Assembly (NCBI RefSeq): GCF_001401155.1
Contig: NZ_LJRO01000181.1
Span: 47,131-111,130, forward strand
DNA from: Pseudomonas tremae
GTDB lineage: Bacteria; Pseudomonadota; Gammaproteobacteria; Pseudomonadales; Pseudomonadaceae
Direction of reading: 5' to 3'
DNA: 64,000 bases
A model generated the notes under the pieces. It was not told the origin of the DNA. It ran no database searches and saw nothing but the letters and a program-made list of their open reading frames with translations. Numbering within the stretch: the first letter of the stretch is position 1; each line of letters begins with the position of its first letter. Positions 8,459 to 16,462 of this stretch are shown piece after piece. The position numbers were made by a program, and so were the translations under genes.

Positions 8459-8938
8459 TTACCGATTCCTGTAAGGGCTAGGAGTCAGGGTGGACAAATG
8501 ATCAGGCCCGTCTGGGTTTATAGTGTGAATGTAACGCTGAGCAGTGTCTACATGAGTGCCCATTTCCTGCTGCACAGCTGCTCGCATTTGATCCCATTCA
8601 GATATATAGCTACGCATCAGGGCAGCGTCTTGATGTGCTTGCGATCCTGGATGGACTTGCGACGCCCCTGTCATATATCTATGCTGAATATCCGCCACGT
8701 CAAGTGCAATACTCGTACGCCTGTAAAGATTGTTGTAGCTGCTTCTCAGGCGTGGAGTTGCCTGATGAGTAACGAAGTTAAGATGCTCTCTAGGTAGACC
8801 AGCAGATTCCGCCAGCTGCTGCCTGACATTCAGCAGTTGGCTGGCTGTCAAGTGATTGGGGTCATCCGAGCTGTTGCTAACCCGGTCTGGTGAGTACACC
8901 TGACGTGCACTCGTAGCTCCACCGACGCAATTTCCCAC
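8459..8938 (-). CDS. avrPto1: AvrPto-family type III secreted effector
   Basis: A 159-residue effector injected into plant cells. The translation follows AvrPto as I remember it almost end to end: 'SPDRVSN', 'QLAESAG-PR', 'NNLY', 'HRYMTGAS', 'STLxPSPYRN'. AvrPto is 164 residues, is anchored to the host plasma membrane by N-myristoylation and inhibits receptor kinases such as FLS2 and EFR. Gly2 for myristoylation is present (MGNCVGG). The GINP loop that contacts tomato Pto reads Gln94-Val95-His96-Pro97. The start is a GTG at 8938 behind GAAGAGGG; no ATG is available close upstream in frame. A hrp box lies 41 bases upstream. Family assignment is strong; the allele is clearly divergent. Confidence 0.9.
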   Translation of the reverse strand: MGNCVGGATSARQVYSPDRVSNSSDDPNHLTASQLLNVRQQLAESAGLPREHLNFVTHQATPRLRSSYNNLYRRTSIALDVADIQHRYMTGASQVHPGSQAHQDAALMRSYISEWDQMRAAVQQEMGTHVDTAQRYIHTINPDGPDHLSTLTPSPYRNR

Positions 8939-8978
8939 TTGTATATACCCTCTTCAGTGCAGTATTTATGACAGCGGT

Positions 8979-9007
8979 TGAGTGGCTCTAGGGAGCAAGT
9001 CGGTTCC
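8979..9007 (-). promoter_or_regulatory. hrp box (HrpL-dependent promoter)
   Basis: On the minus strand GGAACC, 16 bases, CCACTCA. This matches the HrpL consensus GGAACC-N15/16-CCACNNA without mismatch and lies 41 bases before the avrPto-like start codon. Expression is expected with the type III secretion system inside plants. Confidence 0.93.
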
Positions 9008-9131
9008 AGACCCGCAAAGCTAATTTTACTTCCATGCGACATCTTTCAGCGGTCGCCCAGGGGAAACAGGACGTCAGTTGCTCGGAGTAGTGGATAACGG
9101 CCTTCGCAACGTCGTGTCAAAAGTCCTAGGG

Positions 9132-9208
9132 AAAGGACGGGGTCGCACTCTGGTCAACAAGACACAGTAATAGGCTCTATCAGAGCGTTACTGGCTTGAG
9201 TTTCGCCA
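9132..9208 (+). repeat. Direct repeat, copy 1
   Basis: About 77 bases beginning AAAGGACGGGGTCGCACTCT and ending in TTTCGCCA. It is closely similar to 9674-9749, and the second half of each copy encodes, on the minus strand, the last residues of a vgrG tail (KLKPVTL, stop). Together the copies bracket the small secreted peptide gene. Confidence 0.8.
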
Positions 9209-9236
9209 CCCGTACGCCGCCCGGCCAAAGTAACCA
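9180..9236 (-). pseudogene. vgrG 3' tail remnant
   Basis: The minus strand ends '...VAKLKPVTL' and stop at 9180-9182, the same ending as the tail at 9722. Only the last 10-15 codons are recognisable, so this is a leftover of a vgrG gene end. Confidence 0.45.
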
Positions 9237-9441
9237 CCACACCGATCAGACATTGCATAACTACCTGCAAGCGACTAAAGGTGGCAGCCTATTAATAAGC
9301 TGCCTAAGTGAAACTCTTTTCATCTAATGGCCTTACTATCAAAACCTCCGTAGGGTTATTCATGCGACATATGAGTCGCCATTCACCACACGCAACATAG
9401 TCGTACTGAATGCTTACCTTCCGCCCTGCAGAGGAAATACT

Positions 9442-9675
9442 ATGAACAGCGTCACAAAAAAATCAGCGTTGAAAGCGCTAGCACTGACAACTTTCGCAGT
9501 CATCACCCTTCAAGGCACTGCGTTTGCAACAGAAGCAAAACACGCTGCGCTTTCTACAGCCGTCCAGGGAGCAGACAAGTACCGAGCCGTCAGCTCCAAG
9601 GCGCTTCCTTTACAAGCACGAAACAACGGCAAAAGACCCCGTGATTGCACCAGCGATGGCTCTATTTGCTGGTAA
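9442..9675 (+). CDS. Small secreted peptide precursor, 77 residues
   Basis: There is a strong ribosome site (AGAGGAAA) before ATG 9442. The product has a Lys-rich start, a hydrophobic core (LALTTFAVITLQG) and a signal-peptidase site after 'GTAFA', leaving a mature peptide of about 48 residues. This ends in a basic segment and 'CTSDGSICW', with two cysteines seven apart that could form a disulfide. No family is recognised. It sits between two copies of a direct repeat that carries vgrG gene ends, so it behaves like a cassette gene. A secreted toxin, an immunity peptide or a signal are all possible; none is shown. Confidence 0.6.
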   Translation: MNSVTKKSALKALALTTFAVITLQGTAFATEAKHAALSTAVQGADKYRAVSSKALPLQARNNGKRPRDCTSDGSICW

Positions 9676-9749
9676 AGGACGGGGTCGCACTCTGGGCAAC
9701 AAAACAGAGCAATAGACCCTTTCAGAGCGTTACTGGCTTGAGCTTCGCT
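9674..9749 (+). repeat. Direct repeat, copy 2
   Basis: Second copy of the repeat at 9132-9208, beginning inside the stop codon of the small secreted peptide gene. The two copies differ at scattered positions, so the duplication is not recent. Confidence 0.8.
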
Positions 9750-9832
9750 GCCAGTAACGCTGCTTTGGTCGCAACTGCGTTGGCGGTCACAGGCGTTGGT
9801 CCATGAGTGTGTGCAGCGAGCTGGGCGAGGCG
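9722..9832 (-). pseudogene. vgrG 3' tail remnant
   Basis: The minus strand reads 'LAQLAAHTHGPTPVTANAV' and on to 'KLKPVTL', stop at 9722. It is clearly related to the tail of the vgrG pseudogene at 7758. Upstream the frame continues to 9958 without VgrG likeness and overlaps the start region of the next gene on the other strand, so only the tail is supported. Confidence 0.6.
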
Positions 9833-9973
9833 CTGCAAGTAATAGACGCCAGTGAGTTCAGGGAATTGTCGCTCTACGCTGCGCTTGATTGCGTCGTCCA
9901 GTTGATAGCCACTAAAGCTACCCCCACCTCCGTCGATACCCTCCATACAACCCCGCAATCATGGATCGATGAA

Positions 9974-10720
9974 ATGGTTATCTCACTAACCCCCGGCAAC
10001 AACACCTATCCAGCCGTCACCCTGCCCAACTCTGGCGTGACGCTTACTCCGCAGCCGCTCACTGACGCGCAGAAAGAAGCGCTGAAGAACGCCGCAGCCA
10101 ATACGCCTGTCACCACGCCTGCTGTTGTTTATCACCCCAGCACTGAAGCTCCGGCTACTGAGCCGATGGTGGCGATCGATACTTGGGTTGGCCGTTCTCA
10201 GGCGCCTGATTTCCCGCAGAAGGCGGCGGAACACAGGACTTCGACTGAGGCGCTGAAGACTTCGTATGAAGCGTTCAAATCGACGCTGGCGTCTGTATAT
10301 CCTGATCTGGCCAGCAAGAAGTTTGGCTTTACGATTGAGGCGAACGGCAACCTGAAAGCGACCAACAGTTCGGGTGAGTTGAGTGAGGCGGACACCAAGC
10401 AGTTGAACACACTGCTGAACGCTTCAAGTGGGCTGAAAGCGGCAGCGGCCACTTATCGGCAGACGGCCATTGATATGGTCGATGCCGACTCGCCTTGGAG
10501 CGGGAGTTATCTGGGCCGCTATAACCTGACCAAGGAAAACTTCGCAGATTCGCTGGACCTGGGCGCGCTGTTTATTCCCAAGACGTCCACGCCGTCGAAA
10601 GAACAGTCGGATGGCATGTTCTTCAATCAACTGGCCTACAAAGGCGTGCTGCACACTCAAGAAACGGAAGCAGCCATGCTTGCTGCGCGTGCAGCTGAAA
10701 AGGCTGGAACAGCGGGTTGA
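9974..10720 (+). CDS. Hypothetical protein, Pro/Thr-rich N-terminus
   Basis: A 248-residue protein not assigned to a family. The frame is open from 9803, but its first 57 codons overlap vgrG tail sequence on the other strand. ATG 9974 ('MVISLTPGNNTYP') is therefore the more likely start, though its ribosome site is poor. Residues 1-60 are rich in Pro, Thr and Val. The rest is mostly helical, ending in an Ala-rich amphipathic tail. There is no signal peptide and no membrane segment. Base use is backbone-like. A secreted or cell-envelope role is possible but not shown. Confidence 0.6.
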   Translation: MVISLTPGNNTYPAVTLPNSGVTLTPQPLTDAQKEALKNAAANTPVTTPAVVYHPSTEAPATEPMVAIDTWVGRSQAPDFPQKAAEHRTSTEALKTSYEAFKSTLASVYPDLASKKFGFTIEANGNLKATNSSGELSEADTKQLNTLLNASSGLKAAAATYRQTAIDMVDADSPWSGSYLGRYNLTKENFADSLDLGALFIPKTSTPSKEQSDGMFFNQLAYKGVLHTQETEAAMLAARAAEKAGTAG

Positions 10721-10748
10721 TCACAACTGCTCAGCGGCTTGGCAGACG

Positions 10749-11204
10749 TTACGGGCGGACGTAGTAATTGTCGAACTCGCCGCTCCCGACGAGCTGAAAA
10801 CCGTGGCGGATGTAGAACCGGTTTGAGTCGCTTTCTTTCAGCGCGCCTACCCGTAATGCTGACGCCATTGCGTCTGCTTCAGCGAACACTTGGCGAAGCA
10901 CCGCTGAGCCTATGCCCTGCCCTTGCGCACCGGGCTTGATGTACAGGTGATCCAGCAACAGGCCGCCGGCGAGCGCCTTGAGGACGACGAAGCCGACCCT
11001 GCTCTCGGCGACCTCGATATAGCGGGTATCTGGCGCTGAAAAGCCTTCCCGAAAACGCTCTCGGGCGCGCACCGGATCGAACCGGCCAATGCGCTCCAGG
11101 CTGTCGCGCATGGCTTCGATACGCATTGCGACCAGGGCGTCAAAGTCTCCGGGCTGAACCGTTGTCAGGATGATGTCGGGCTCGGTCTTGCGGATCAGCG
11201 ACAT
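10749..11204 (-). CDS. GNAT family N-acetyltransferase
   Basis: A 151-residue acetyl-CoA-dependent acetyltransferase. The acetyl-CoA pyrophosphate loop reads 'GAQGQGIGSAVL' near residue 100, preceded by the 'LLLDHLYIKP' strand and followed by 'SNRFYIRHGFQLVG', the usual end of GNAT folds. The frame is open to 11300, but the ATG at 11204 has GGAG eight bases upstream and begins where the domain begins. Its substrate is unknown. It is convergent with the preceding hypothetical gene. Confidence 0.85.
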   Translation of the reverse strand: MSLIRKTEPDIILTTVQPGDFDALVAMRIEAMRDSLERIGRFDPVRARERFREGFSAPDTRYIEVAESRVGFVVLKALAGGLLLDHLYIKPGAQGQGIGSAVLRQVFAEADAMASALRVGALKESDSNRFYIRHGFQLVGSGEFDNYYVRP

Positions 11205-11318
11205 TCGTTTCGCTCCATTCACAGGGTAAATATCACGTAGGCCCAGGGTTTTAAACAACAGGTCCATACACCTCCGATCTTCGGGAAACTGCGGGGCCAT
11301 GTGTTCAAACGTGCCGGC

Positions 11319-11867
11319 CTACAGCGCCCGCGCCAGCCACTCATCCCGCGTCATCTCCCAGACCTCCACGTCAAATCGCCCGCCGACGAACTCACCCTCG
11401 TGCGTGCTCACCTTGCGCATGCCCTCATTGATCGAAATACGCCGTGAGGCTTCGTTGGGCGCAGCTTTGGGCACCTGCATCAGGGGCATGCCCAATGTGT
11501 CGAACCAATGCCGATTGACTGCACAGCAAGCCTCTTTCATGTAGCCGTTGCCTTGCCAGTCCGGGTGTAACCAGAAACCGCGGTTGTTGCTGGCGTGGGT
11601 CATGAGGGTAATGCTGCCGATGATCTGGTCGGGCGCGGTCTGCAGGCGGATCATCCAGTGCCACTCGGTGCCGCGCGCAATGGCTGGCAGTGCAACGTCC
11701 TGGATGTAACGCAGCGCGCCGTCTTGCGGGTAAGGCCAAGGGACGCGGTTGTTCAGGTATCGCACGATGTCCCATAACGGGAAAAGCTGCTGAACGGCTG
11801 ACGCATCCGCCAGTTGCAGCGGCGTCAGCAGAAGGCGATCTGTGTGCAGCGTGGGGGTGATTGTCAT
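11319..11867 (-). CDS. GNAT acetyltransferase, RimJ/RimL type
   Basis: A 182-residue protein with 'LHTDRLLLTPLQLADA' at the N-terminus, the hallmark of the RimJ/RimL-like GNAT group. It has 'GFWLHPDWQGNGYMKEA' as the acetyl-CoA loop and 'NEASRRISINEGM' further on. Members acetylate protein N-termini or small molecules. Translation is likely to start at ATG 11867; upstream codons to 11915 look unstructured. It lies about 115 bases upstream of the other GNAT gene on the same strand, so they may be co-transcribed. Confidence 0.85.
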   Translation of the reverse strand: MTITPTLHTDRLLLTPLQLADASAVQQLFPLWDIVRYLNNRVPWPYPQDGALRYIQDVALPAIARGTEWHWMIRLQTAPDQIIGSITLMTHASNNRGFWLHPDWQGNGYMKEACCAVNRHWFDTLGMPLMQVPKAAPNEASRRISINEGMRKVSTHEGEFVGGRFDVEVWEMTRDEWLARAL

Positions 11868-11991
11868 GACGATGGCCCTTTCCGTTGAGCAGTGTTCACA
11901 GGATGAACGGTCCATTATGCAGGGGTTTTAAGTCGAACTGCTTGAGGCCGAAGCAGGTCTACCCATCATCTTTCACACATCGGAAACCCCA

Positions 11992-12522
11992 GTGCCCAGA
12001 ATCATTACGGATCAGACACCCCAAAGTGTGGTGGATGAGCAGCAGGTCAAATTATTTGGCTCGCCCAAGGAACGGCTAGACTTTTATCGGCGCGAAATTC
12101 ATTACGAAACCACCAATCTGTCCAACCGTACCAACGCCTATTTGTCGGCCCAGTCTTTTCTGGTAATCGCTTACGCATCCTCGATGGCAAACATGAACCC
12201 CGCCTGGGGTGCGATGTTCACGCTGGTGGTGCCGGCAATGCTGGCCTTGCTGGGTCTGCTCAGCACACTGTTCGCCTGGCCAGGCATTAGGGCGGCTTGC
12301 GACATCATCCAGCACTGGCATCACAAGCAGGCGCAACTGCTGCTCAGCGAACCGGTCATCGGGCTGACCTATGACGACTCGCCGCTGTTCAGCGATTGGG
12401 AGTCCAGCGAAACCGGGCCGAAAAAGTCCTTGCTATTCTCCAAGCGCAGTCCTTGGCTGTTCAGCTTTTTCTGGATCTTCCTCGGTGGTTTTGCGGTGTT
12501 CGTGCAGTTGGTTGCGGACTGA
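11992..12522 (+). CDS. Membrane protein with two to three helices, unknown function
   Basis: A 176-residue protein starting at GTG 11992 with GGAAA just upstream. It has a charged N-terminal helix ('PKERLDFYRREIHYETTNLSNRTN'), two close hydrophobic segments around residues 50-100 and a third at the C-terminus ('WLFSFFWIFLGGFAVFVQL'). The layout, with an acidic helix before a helix pair, recalls small membrane proteins such as the SLATT or RipA-like groups, but I cannot assign it. It is convergent with the oprD-like gene. Confidence 0.65.
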   Translation: MPRIITDQTPQSVVDEQQVKLFGSPKERLDFYRREIHYETTNLSNRTNAYLSAQSFLVIAYASSMANMNPAWGAMFTLVVPAMLALLGLLSTLFAWPGIRAACDIIQHWHHKQAQLLLSEPVIGLTYDDSPLFSDWESSETGPKKSLLFSKRSPWLFSFFWIFLGGFAVFVQLVAD

Positions 12523-12541
12523 GTCAGGCGCCGCCCTCACA

Positions 12542-13816
12542 TCAGAAAACGTTGATCGGGTAATCCACGAAAATACGCGTTTCATTGCCCTCGCTGTTGT
12601 ACGCCTGTGCGTCGTCGGAGACACGCAGGAATGAGTTGCGCAGGCGGATCGAGAGGTCTTTGGCCGGGCCGCTCTGTACCACGTAGGTCAACTGACTGAA
12701 TATCTCGCGCTCGGTGCCGTCGCCGCTGCCCGCGGTGCCGTCGTCAATGTTGTCACCGCGCACGTAGGCAGCCTTGTAGCTAAGGCCGGGCAGGACCAGC
12801 CCGGAGAGGTCGACGCCATAGGCTGCTTGCCACGAACGCTCGTCCTTGCCGTTGAAGTCGGACCAGTAGGAGTTGGCGAGGTAGATGGTATTGCCGCCGT
12901 CACCAAAACCACCGTCGTTGCGATAACCGCCGTAGGCGTAGCCCATGTCACCGGTGCTGCGCTGGTGCGCGAGGGTGAAGGAGTGGATGCCCACGGCCCA
13001 GGTCGCGGCCAGGCTCCAGATCTTGTTGTCACGCGCGTCGCTGGTGGTGAAGTCTTTATCCAGCTTGGTCTTGTAGCCGTTGAAGTCGAAGGTCAGGGAC
13101 TGATCCTGCGGCAGGGCAAAGACGTAGTTCAGGTTGACGTACTGTTTCTTGAGCACGTCTTCGTTGTCGGAGGCGTAAAACGCAGCACTGAATTCATCGG
13201 TGAATTTGTAGCTGGCGCCGTAGACGTTGATGCTTTTCAGATCACCGCTGTCACGAGCTTCGGCGCTCTTGCGCGCTTCCTGAGTGAAACGTCCTGCAAC
13301 CACTTCAAGCCCGGCGATCTCTTTGGAGGTGATCAGGGTGCCGGTGTAGCTCTCTGGCAGCAGACGGGAATTGTCGTAACTCAGCACCGGCAATTGCGGC
13401 ATCTGGTCGCCGTATTTGATGACGGTATTGGAGAAGCGTGCTTTGACCGCAGCACCTGCGCGCGACAGGTCATCGGCTGCAGCGCCGCTGTCGCCCTGCT
13501 TGAAGAAGTCGATGCCACCATTGCCGCTGCGCCCTTTGCCGCCATCCAAGCGGATGCCGTACAGCGCAAACGCGTCGACGCCCACCCCGACTGTGCCCTG
13601 GGTGAAACCGGACGCAAAACTGCCCATGAAAGCCTGGCCCCATTCGGACTTGTCTTCCCGGTCGTTCCTGTAATCGCGGTTGATATAAGCGTTACGCAGG
13701 TGGGCGGTCAGCCCGCTGTCTTCGACGAAACCTTTTGAATCTGCCTGCCCTTCGGCCATGGCCTGACTGGCGCTGATGATGCCCAAGGCAAGCACGCCCA
13801 TACGTTTGGTCAGCAT
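12542..13816 (-). CDS. OprD-family outer membrane porin
   Basis: A 424-residue substrate-specific porin. The signal peptide (MLTKRMGVLALGIISASQAMA) is followed by the typical start 'GFVEDSGLTAHLRNAYINRD', then alternating beta strands ('GTLITSKEIAGLEVVAGRFT', 'GASYKFTDEFSAAFY'). The last residue is Phe, the outer-membrane insertion signal. ATG 13816 has AAGGAAGA upstream. OprD porins take up basic amino acids, peptides or organic acids. The agmatine genes lie nearby, but the substrate cannot be read from the sequence. Confidence 0.93.
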   Translation of the reverse strand: MLTKRMGVLALGIISASQAMAEGQADSKGFVEDSGLTAHLRNAYINRDYRNDREDKSEWGQAFMGSFASGFTQGTVGVGVDAFALYGIRLDGGKGRSGNGGIDFFKQGDSGAAADDLSRAGAAVKARFSNTVIKYGDQMPQLPVLSYDNSRLLPESYTGTLITSKEIAGLEVVAGRFTQEARKSAEARDSGDLKSINVYGASYKFTDEFSAAFYASDNEDVLKKQYVNLNYVFALPQDQSLTFDFNGYKTKLDKDFTTSDARDNKIWSLAATWAVGIHSFTLAHQRSTGDMGYAYGGYRNDGGFGDGGNTIYLANSYWSDFNGKDERSWQAAYGVDLSGLVLPGLSYKAAYVRGDNIDDGTAGSGDGTEREIFSQLTYVVQSGPAKDLSIRLRNSFLRVSDDAQAYNSEGNETRIFVDYPINVF

Positions 13817-14045
13817 TTTGTCTTCCTTATCTGCGAATTGACACACGCTGTGACGACGCCCGGTGGGCGTCCTGGCTTCCAGCCTCAGAACAAGCAGTAT
13901 AGAAAGCCGCGCGAGAATCGCAGTGGACTACTGATGCACGTAGAAGGGGTCAAGCCACAGGCAGTGGGGCGCGAATCCTAGTCCCGACGCCTGAAGGTGT
14001 CAAACGCGCAGATGGCCGGGCCAGAGCGCTCGTACTGCGTATTGG

Positions 14046-14252
14046 CTAATCCGTCAGCACGCGGAAAAGTGCTTCAAATTCCGCGTCGTTCAACAGTCCT
14101 GCCGGGTAGCGCTGCAACAGCATTGCGCGTACGTCAGGCCTGGCTTTGGCAGGCTTGGTTCTCTTTAACCAATCCGCCAGCAACTGGCGGGCCTCGTTAC
14201 TCGGGGAAGCAGACAAACCACGTGCGTACTGCGCGTTAATACCTGCGTTCAT
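14046..14252 (-). CDS. Small hypothetical protein, 68 residues
   Basis: Short basic protein 'MNAGINAQYARGLSASPSNE' followed by 'ARQLLADWLKR' and a C-terminal 'LLNDAEFEALFRVLTD' helix. AAGAGG stands eight bases before the ATG, and the translation is compact and helical. No family is recognised. It stands alone between oprD and the agmatine operon. Confidence 0.5.
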   Translation of the reverse strand: MNAGINAQYARGLSASPSNEARQLLADWLKRTKPAKARPDVRAMLLQRYPAGLLNDAEFEALFRVLTD

Positions 14253-14387
14253 AACGAAAACCTCTTGATTCGTGAGGGGCTAAAGCTACTGATGCTATGT
14301 GACAGTCAAGCTAATAAAACGGTATTTCGCCAGCCGGATTTACTGCCACTGCCGATAAATCTGATGAGCAGCGTTACTAAGTAACGC

Positions 14388-14415
14388 AAAAAAAAGCCCA
14401 TCAGATGATGGGCTT
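14388..14415 (-). terminator. Rho-independent terminator of aguBA
   Basis: AAGCCCATC and GATGGGCTT form a perfect nine-base stem with a four-base loop (14394-14415). On the minus strand it runs into eight T residues, about 57 bases after the aguA stop. Confidence 0.85.
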
Positions 14416-14471
14416 AGTAGAGCAATATCGGGACCAGTTGGTTAGTGCCAGATACAACTAGTTACGAAGTA

Positions 14472-15578
14472 TTACCCGTGACGAGGAGCAGGCTGCTGCT
14501 GCGTCAGGCAGTGAATATTGCCGCCACCGAGCAGCAATTCCCGGCCCGGCACCATGACTATTTCATGCTCTGGAAACAGCGTTTGCAGGATGTCACGAGC
14601 CTTCTTATCCATAGGGTCATCGAAACTCGGCGCGATGATGCCGCCGTTGACGATCAGAAAGTTCACGTAAGACCCGGCCAGACGCACCGATGGGTTGCGC
14701 TCCTGACTACCATGCACCTGATCAACGCCAGCACACTCTTCTTCTGTAGCGAACAGTGGACCGGGAATCGGCATTTTATGAACGATAAACGAACGCCCCT
14801 GAGCATCCTGAGTGTTTTCAAAAATACTCATCGCTGCGTGACAACGTGAGTAGTTGGGGTCTTCGGGATCATCGGTCCAGGCCAGTAACACCTCACCCGG
14901 ACGGATGTAGCAGCAGAAGTTATCCACATGCCCATCGGTTTCGTCGTTGAACAGGCCATCGGGCAGCCAGATGGTCTTATCCACAGCCAAGTAATCGCTC
15001 AGCACCGCTTCGATCTGTTCACGAGTCAGGTGAGGATTGCGGTTGCGATTGAGCAGGCATTCTTCGGTGGTGATCAGCGTGCCTTCACCATCGACGTGAA
15101 TCGAACCGCCTTCCAGCACGAAGCCTTCGGTGGCGTAACGTGGGCAGCGCTCGATTTCCAGCACCTTGCTGCCCAGTTGCGAGTCGAGATTCCACGGCGC
15201 GTAAAGCCCGCCGTCGAAACCGCCCCAGGCATTGAACTCCCAATTCACGCCACGCACTTCGCCGCGGTCATTGATGACGAAAGTCGGACCGCTGTCGCGC
15301 ACCCAGGCGTCGTTGCTGCTCATTTCCACGACACGAATGTTCGGCATGTCCAGACGCGCACGGGCATTGTCGTACTGCCCTGCAGACACCGCGACCGTCA
15401 CCGGCTCGAAGCGGGCGATGGCCTTGGCGACGGCAACGTGTGCAGCCTGGGCGGGCTTGCCGCCCAAGCGCCAGTTGTCCGGGCGCTCGGGCCAGACCAT
15501 CCATACCTGGGTTTGCGGCGCCCATTCGGCCGGCATGTGGAAACCATCGGCGCGTGGCGTGCTGTTGAGCGTGGTCAT
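14472..15578 (-). CDS. aguA: Agmatine deiminase
   Basis: Converts agmatine to N-carbamoylputrescine and ammonia, the first step of the agmatine route from arginine to putrescine. The 368-residue length fits the family. The guanidino-modifying fold is evident in '[22 protein letters not shown]', '[14 protein letters not shown]', '[12 protein letters not shown]' and the C-terminal 'GGGNIHC', in which Cys357 is the nucleophile. It lies five bases after aguB on the same strand, so the two form an operon, and a terminator follows. Confidence 0.97.
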   Translation of the reverse strand: MTTLNSTPRADGFHMPAEWAPQTQVWMVWPERPDNWRLGGKPAQAAHVAVAKAIARFEPVTVAVSAGQYDNARARLDMPNIRVVEMSSNDAWVRDSGPTFVINDRGEVRGVNWEFNAWGGFDGGLYAPWNLDSQLGSKVLEIERCPRYATEGFVLEGGSIHVDGEGTLITTEECLLNRNRNPHLTREQIEAVLSDYLAVDKTIWLPDGLFNDETDGHVDNFCCYIRPGEVLLAWTDDPEDPNYSRCHAAMSIFENTQDAQGRSFIVHKMPIPGPLFATEEECAGVDQVHGSQERNPSVRLAGSYVNFLIVNGGIIAPSFDDPMDKKARDILQTLFPEHEIVMVPGRELLLGGGNIHCLTQQQPAPRHG

Positions 15579-15583
15579 GGCGA

Positions 15584-16462
15584 TCAGGACTCCAGCGAAC
15601 CGTCGAGGGTCTTGACCGCGCCGTACAGGTTCGGACGACGATCACGGAAGGTGCCCCAAGCGCTGCGGATGTGCTCCAGTTCGTCCAGATCGAAACTGTG
15701 GACCAAGACGCCCTCTTCGGTTTCGTTGAGCTCGGCGACTTTCTCGCCGAACTGGTTGGCGATGAACGACGAGCCATAGAAGGTGATGTCGTAGCCGTCC
15801 TGCTCTTCGTTGCCGATGCGGTTGCTGGCGATCAGCGGCATCAGGTTCGCGCCGGCATGGCCCTGTTGCACACGCTGCCAGTGGTCGCGGGAGCTGATGG
15901 TCTTGTCATGCGGCTCGCTGCCGATGGCGGTCGGATAGAAAAGGATTTCCGCACCCTGCAACGCCATGCTGCGCGCGCACTCCGGGAACCACTGGTCCCA
16001 GCAGATGCCGACGCCGATTTTCGCGTAGCGGGTCTGCCAGACCTTGAAGCCGGTGTCGCCTGGGTTGAAGTAGTACTTTTCGTGATACCCAGGGCCGTCC
16101 GGAATGTGGCTCTTGCGGTAGATGCCCAGATTGGTGCCGTCTGCGTCGATGATCGCAATGCTGTTGAAACGCGCACGCCCCGCCAGTTCGAAAAAGCTGA
16201 TCGGCAGCACGACTTGCAGTTCTTTGGCGATCTTCTGGAAATGCTTGATCGCGACGTTGGACTCAAGAGTAGTCGCCAACTGCAGGTAGTCCGGGTTCGG
16301 CTTCTGGCAGAAGTACGGGGTCTCGAACAGCTCTTGAATCAGGATGATCTGGGCGCCCTTGGCGGCAGCTTCGCGCACCAGCTTTTCAGCGGTCTCGATG
16401 TTGGCTTCCAGATCCCAGGAGCAGGCCATCTGGGTAGCAGCGACAGAAACGATACGGCTCAT
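15584..16462 (-). CDS. aguB: N-carbamoylputrescine amidase
   Basis: A nitrilase-fold amidase of 292 residues that hydrolyses N-carbamoylputrescine to putrescine, CO2 and ammonia. The Glu-Lys-Cys catalytic set can be placed at '[10 protein letters not shown]', '[12 protein letters not shown]' and '[12 protein letters not shown]'. The start at ATG 16462 follows GGAGA and gives the normal '[17 protein letters not shown]' beginning; the frame extends further to 16516 without likeness. It is first in the aguBA operon. Confidence 0.97.
   Translation of the reverse strand: MSRIVSVAATQMACSWDLEANIETAEKLVREAAAKGAQIILIQELFETPYFCQKPNPDYLQLATTLESNVAIKHFQKIAKELQVVLPISFFELAGRARFNSIAIIDADGTNLGIYRKSHIPDGPGYHEKYYFNPGDTGFKVWQTRYAKIGVGICWDQWFPECARSMALQGAEILFYPTAIGSEPHDKTISSRDHWQRVQQGHAGANLMPLIASNRIGNEEQDGYDITFYGSSFIANQFGEKVAELNETEEGVLVHSFDLDELEHIRSAWGTFRDRRPNLYGAVKTLDGSLES

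Larger units (their letters stand above)
9008..9441. other. Intergenic stretch with a vgrG tail and one repeat copy
   Basis: Apart from the vgrG tail at 9180-9236 and the first copy of a direct repeat (9132-9208), I see no gene. The promoter of the small secreted protein should lie in 9300-9430; no hrp box was found there. Confidence 0.4.

Noticed and set aside
8848..9042. Alternative minus-strand frame across the effector start and hrp box
   Set aside because: It covers a promoter and overlaps the effector in another frame; no family likeness.
9722..9958. 78-codon minus-strand frame as a complete gene
   Set aside because: Only the last 35 or so codons resemble VgrG; the rest overlaps the region before the hypothetical gene on the other strand.
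12827..13738. Long + strand frame opposite the OprD gene
   Set aside because: Shadow of a GC-rich coding strand; the OprD frame has a signal peptide and porin strands.
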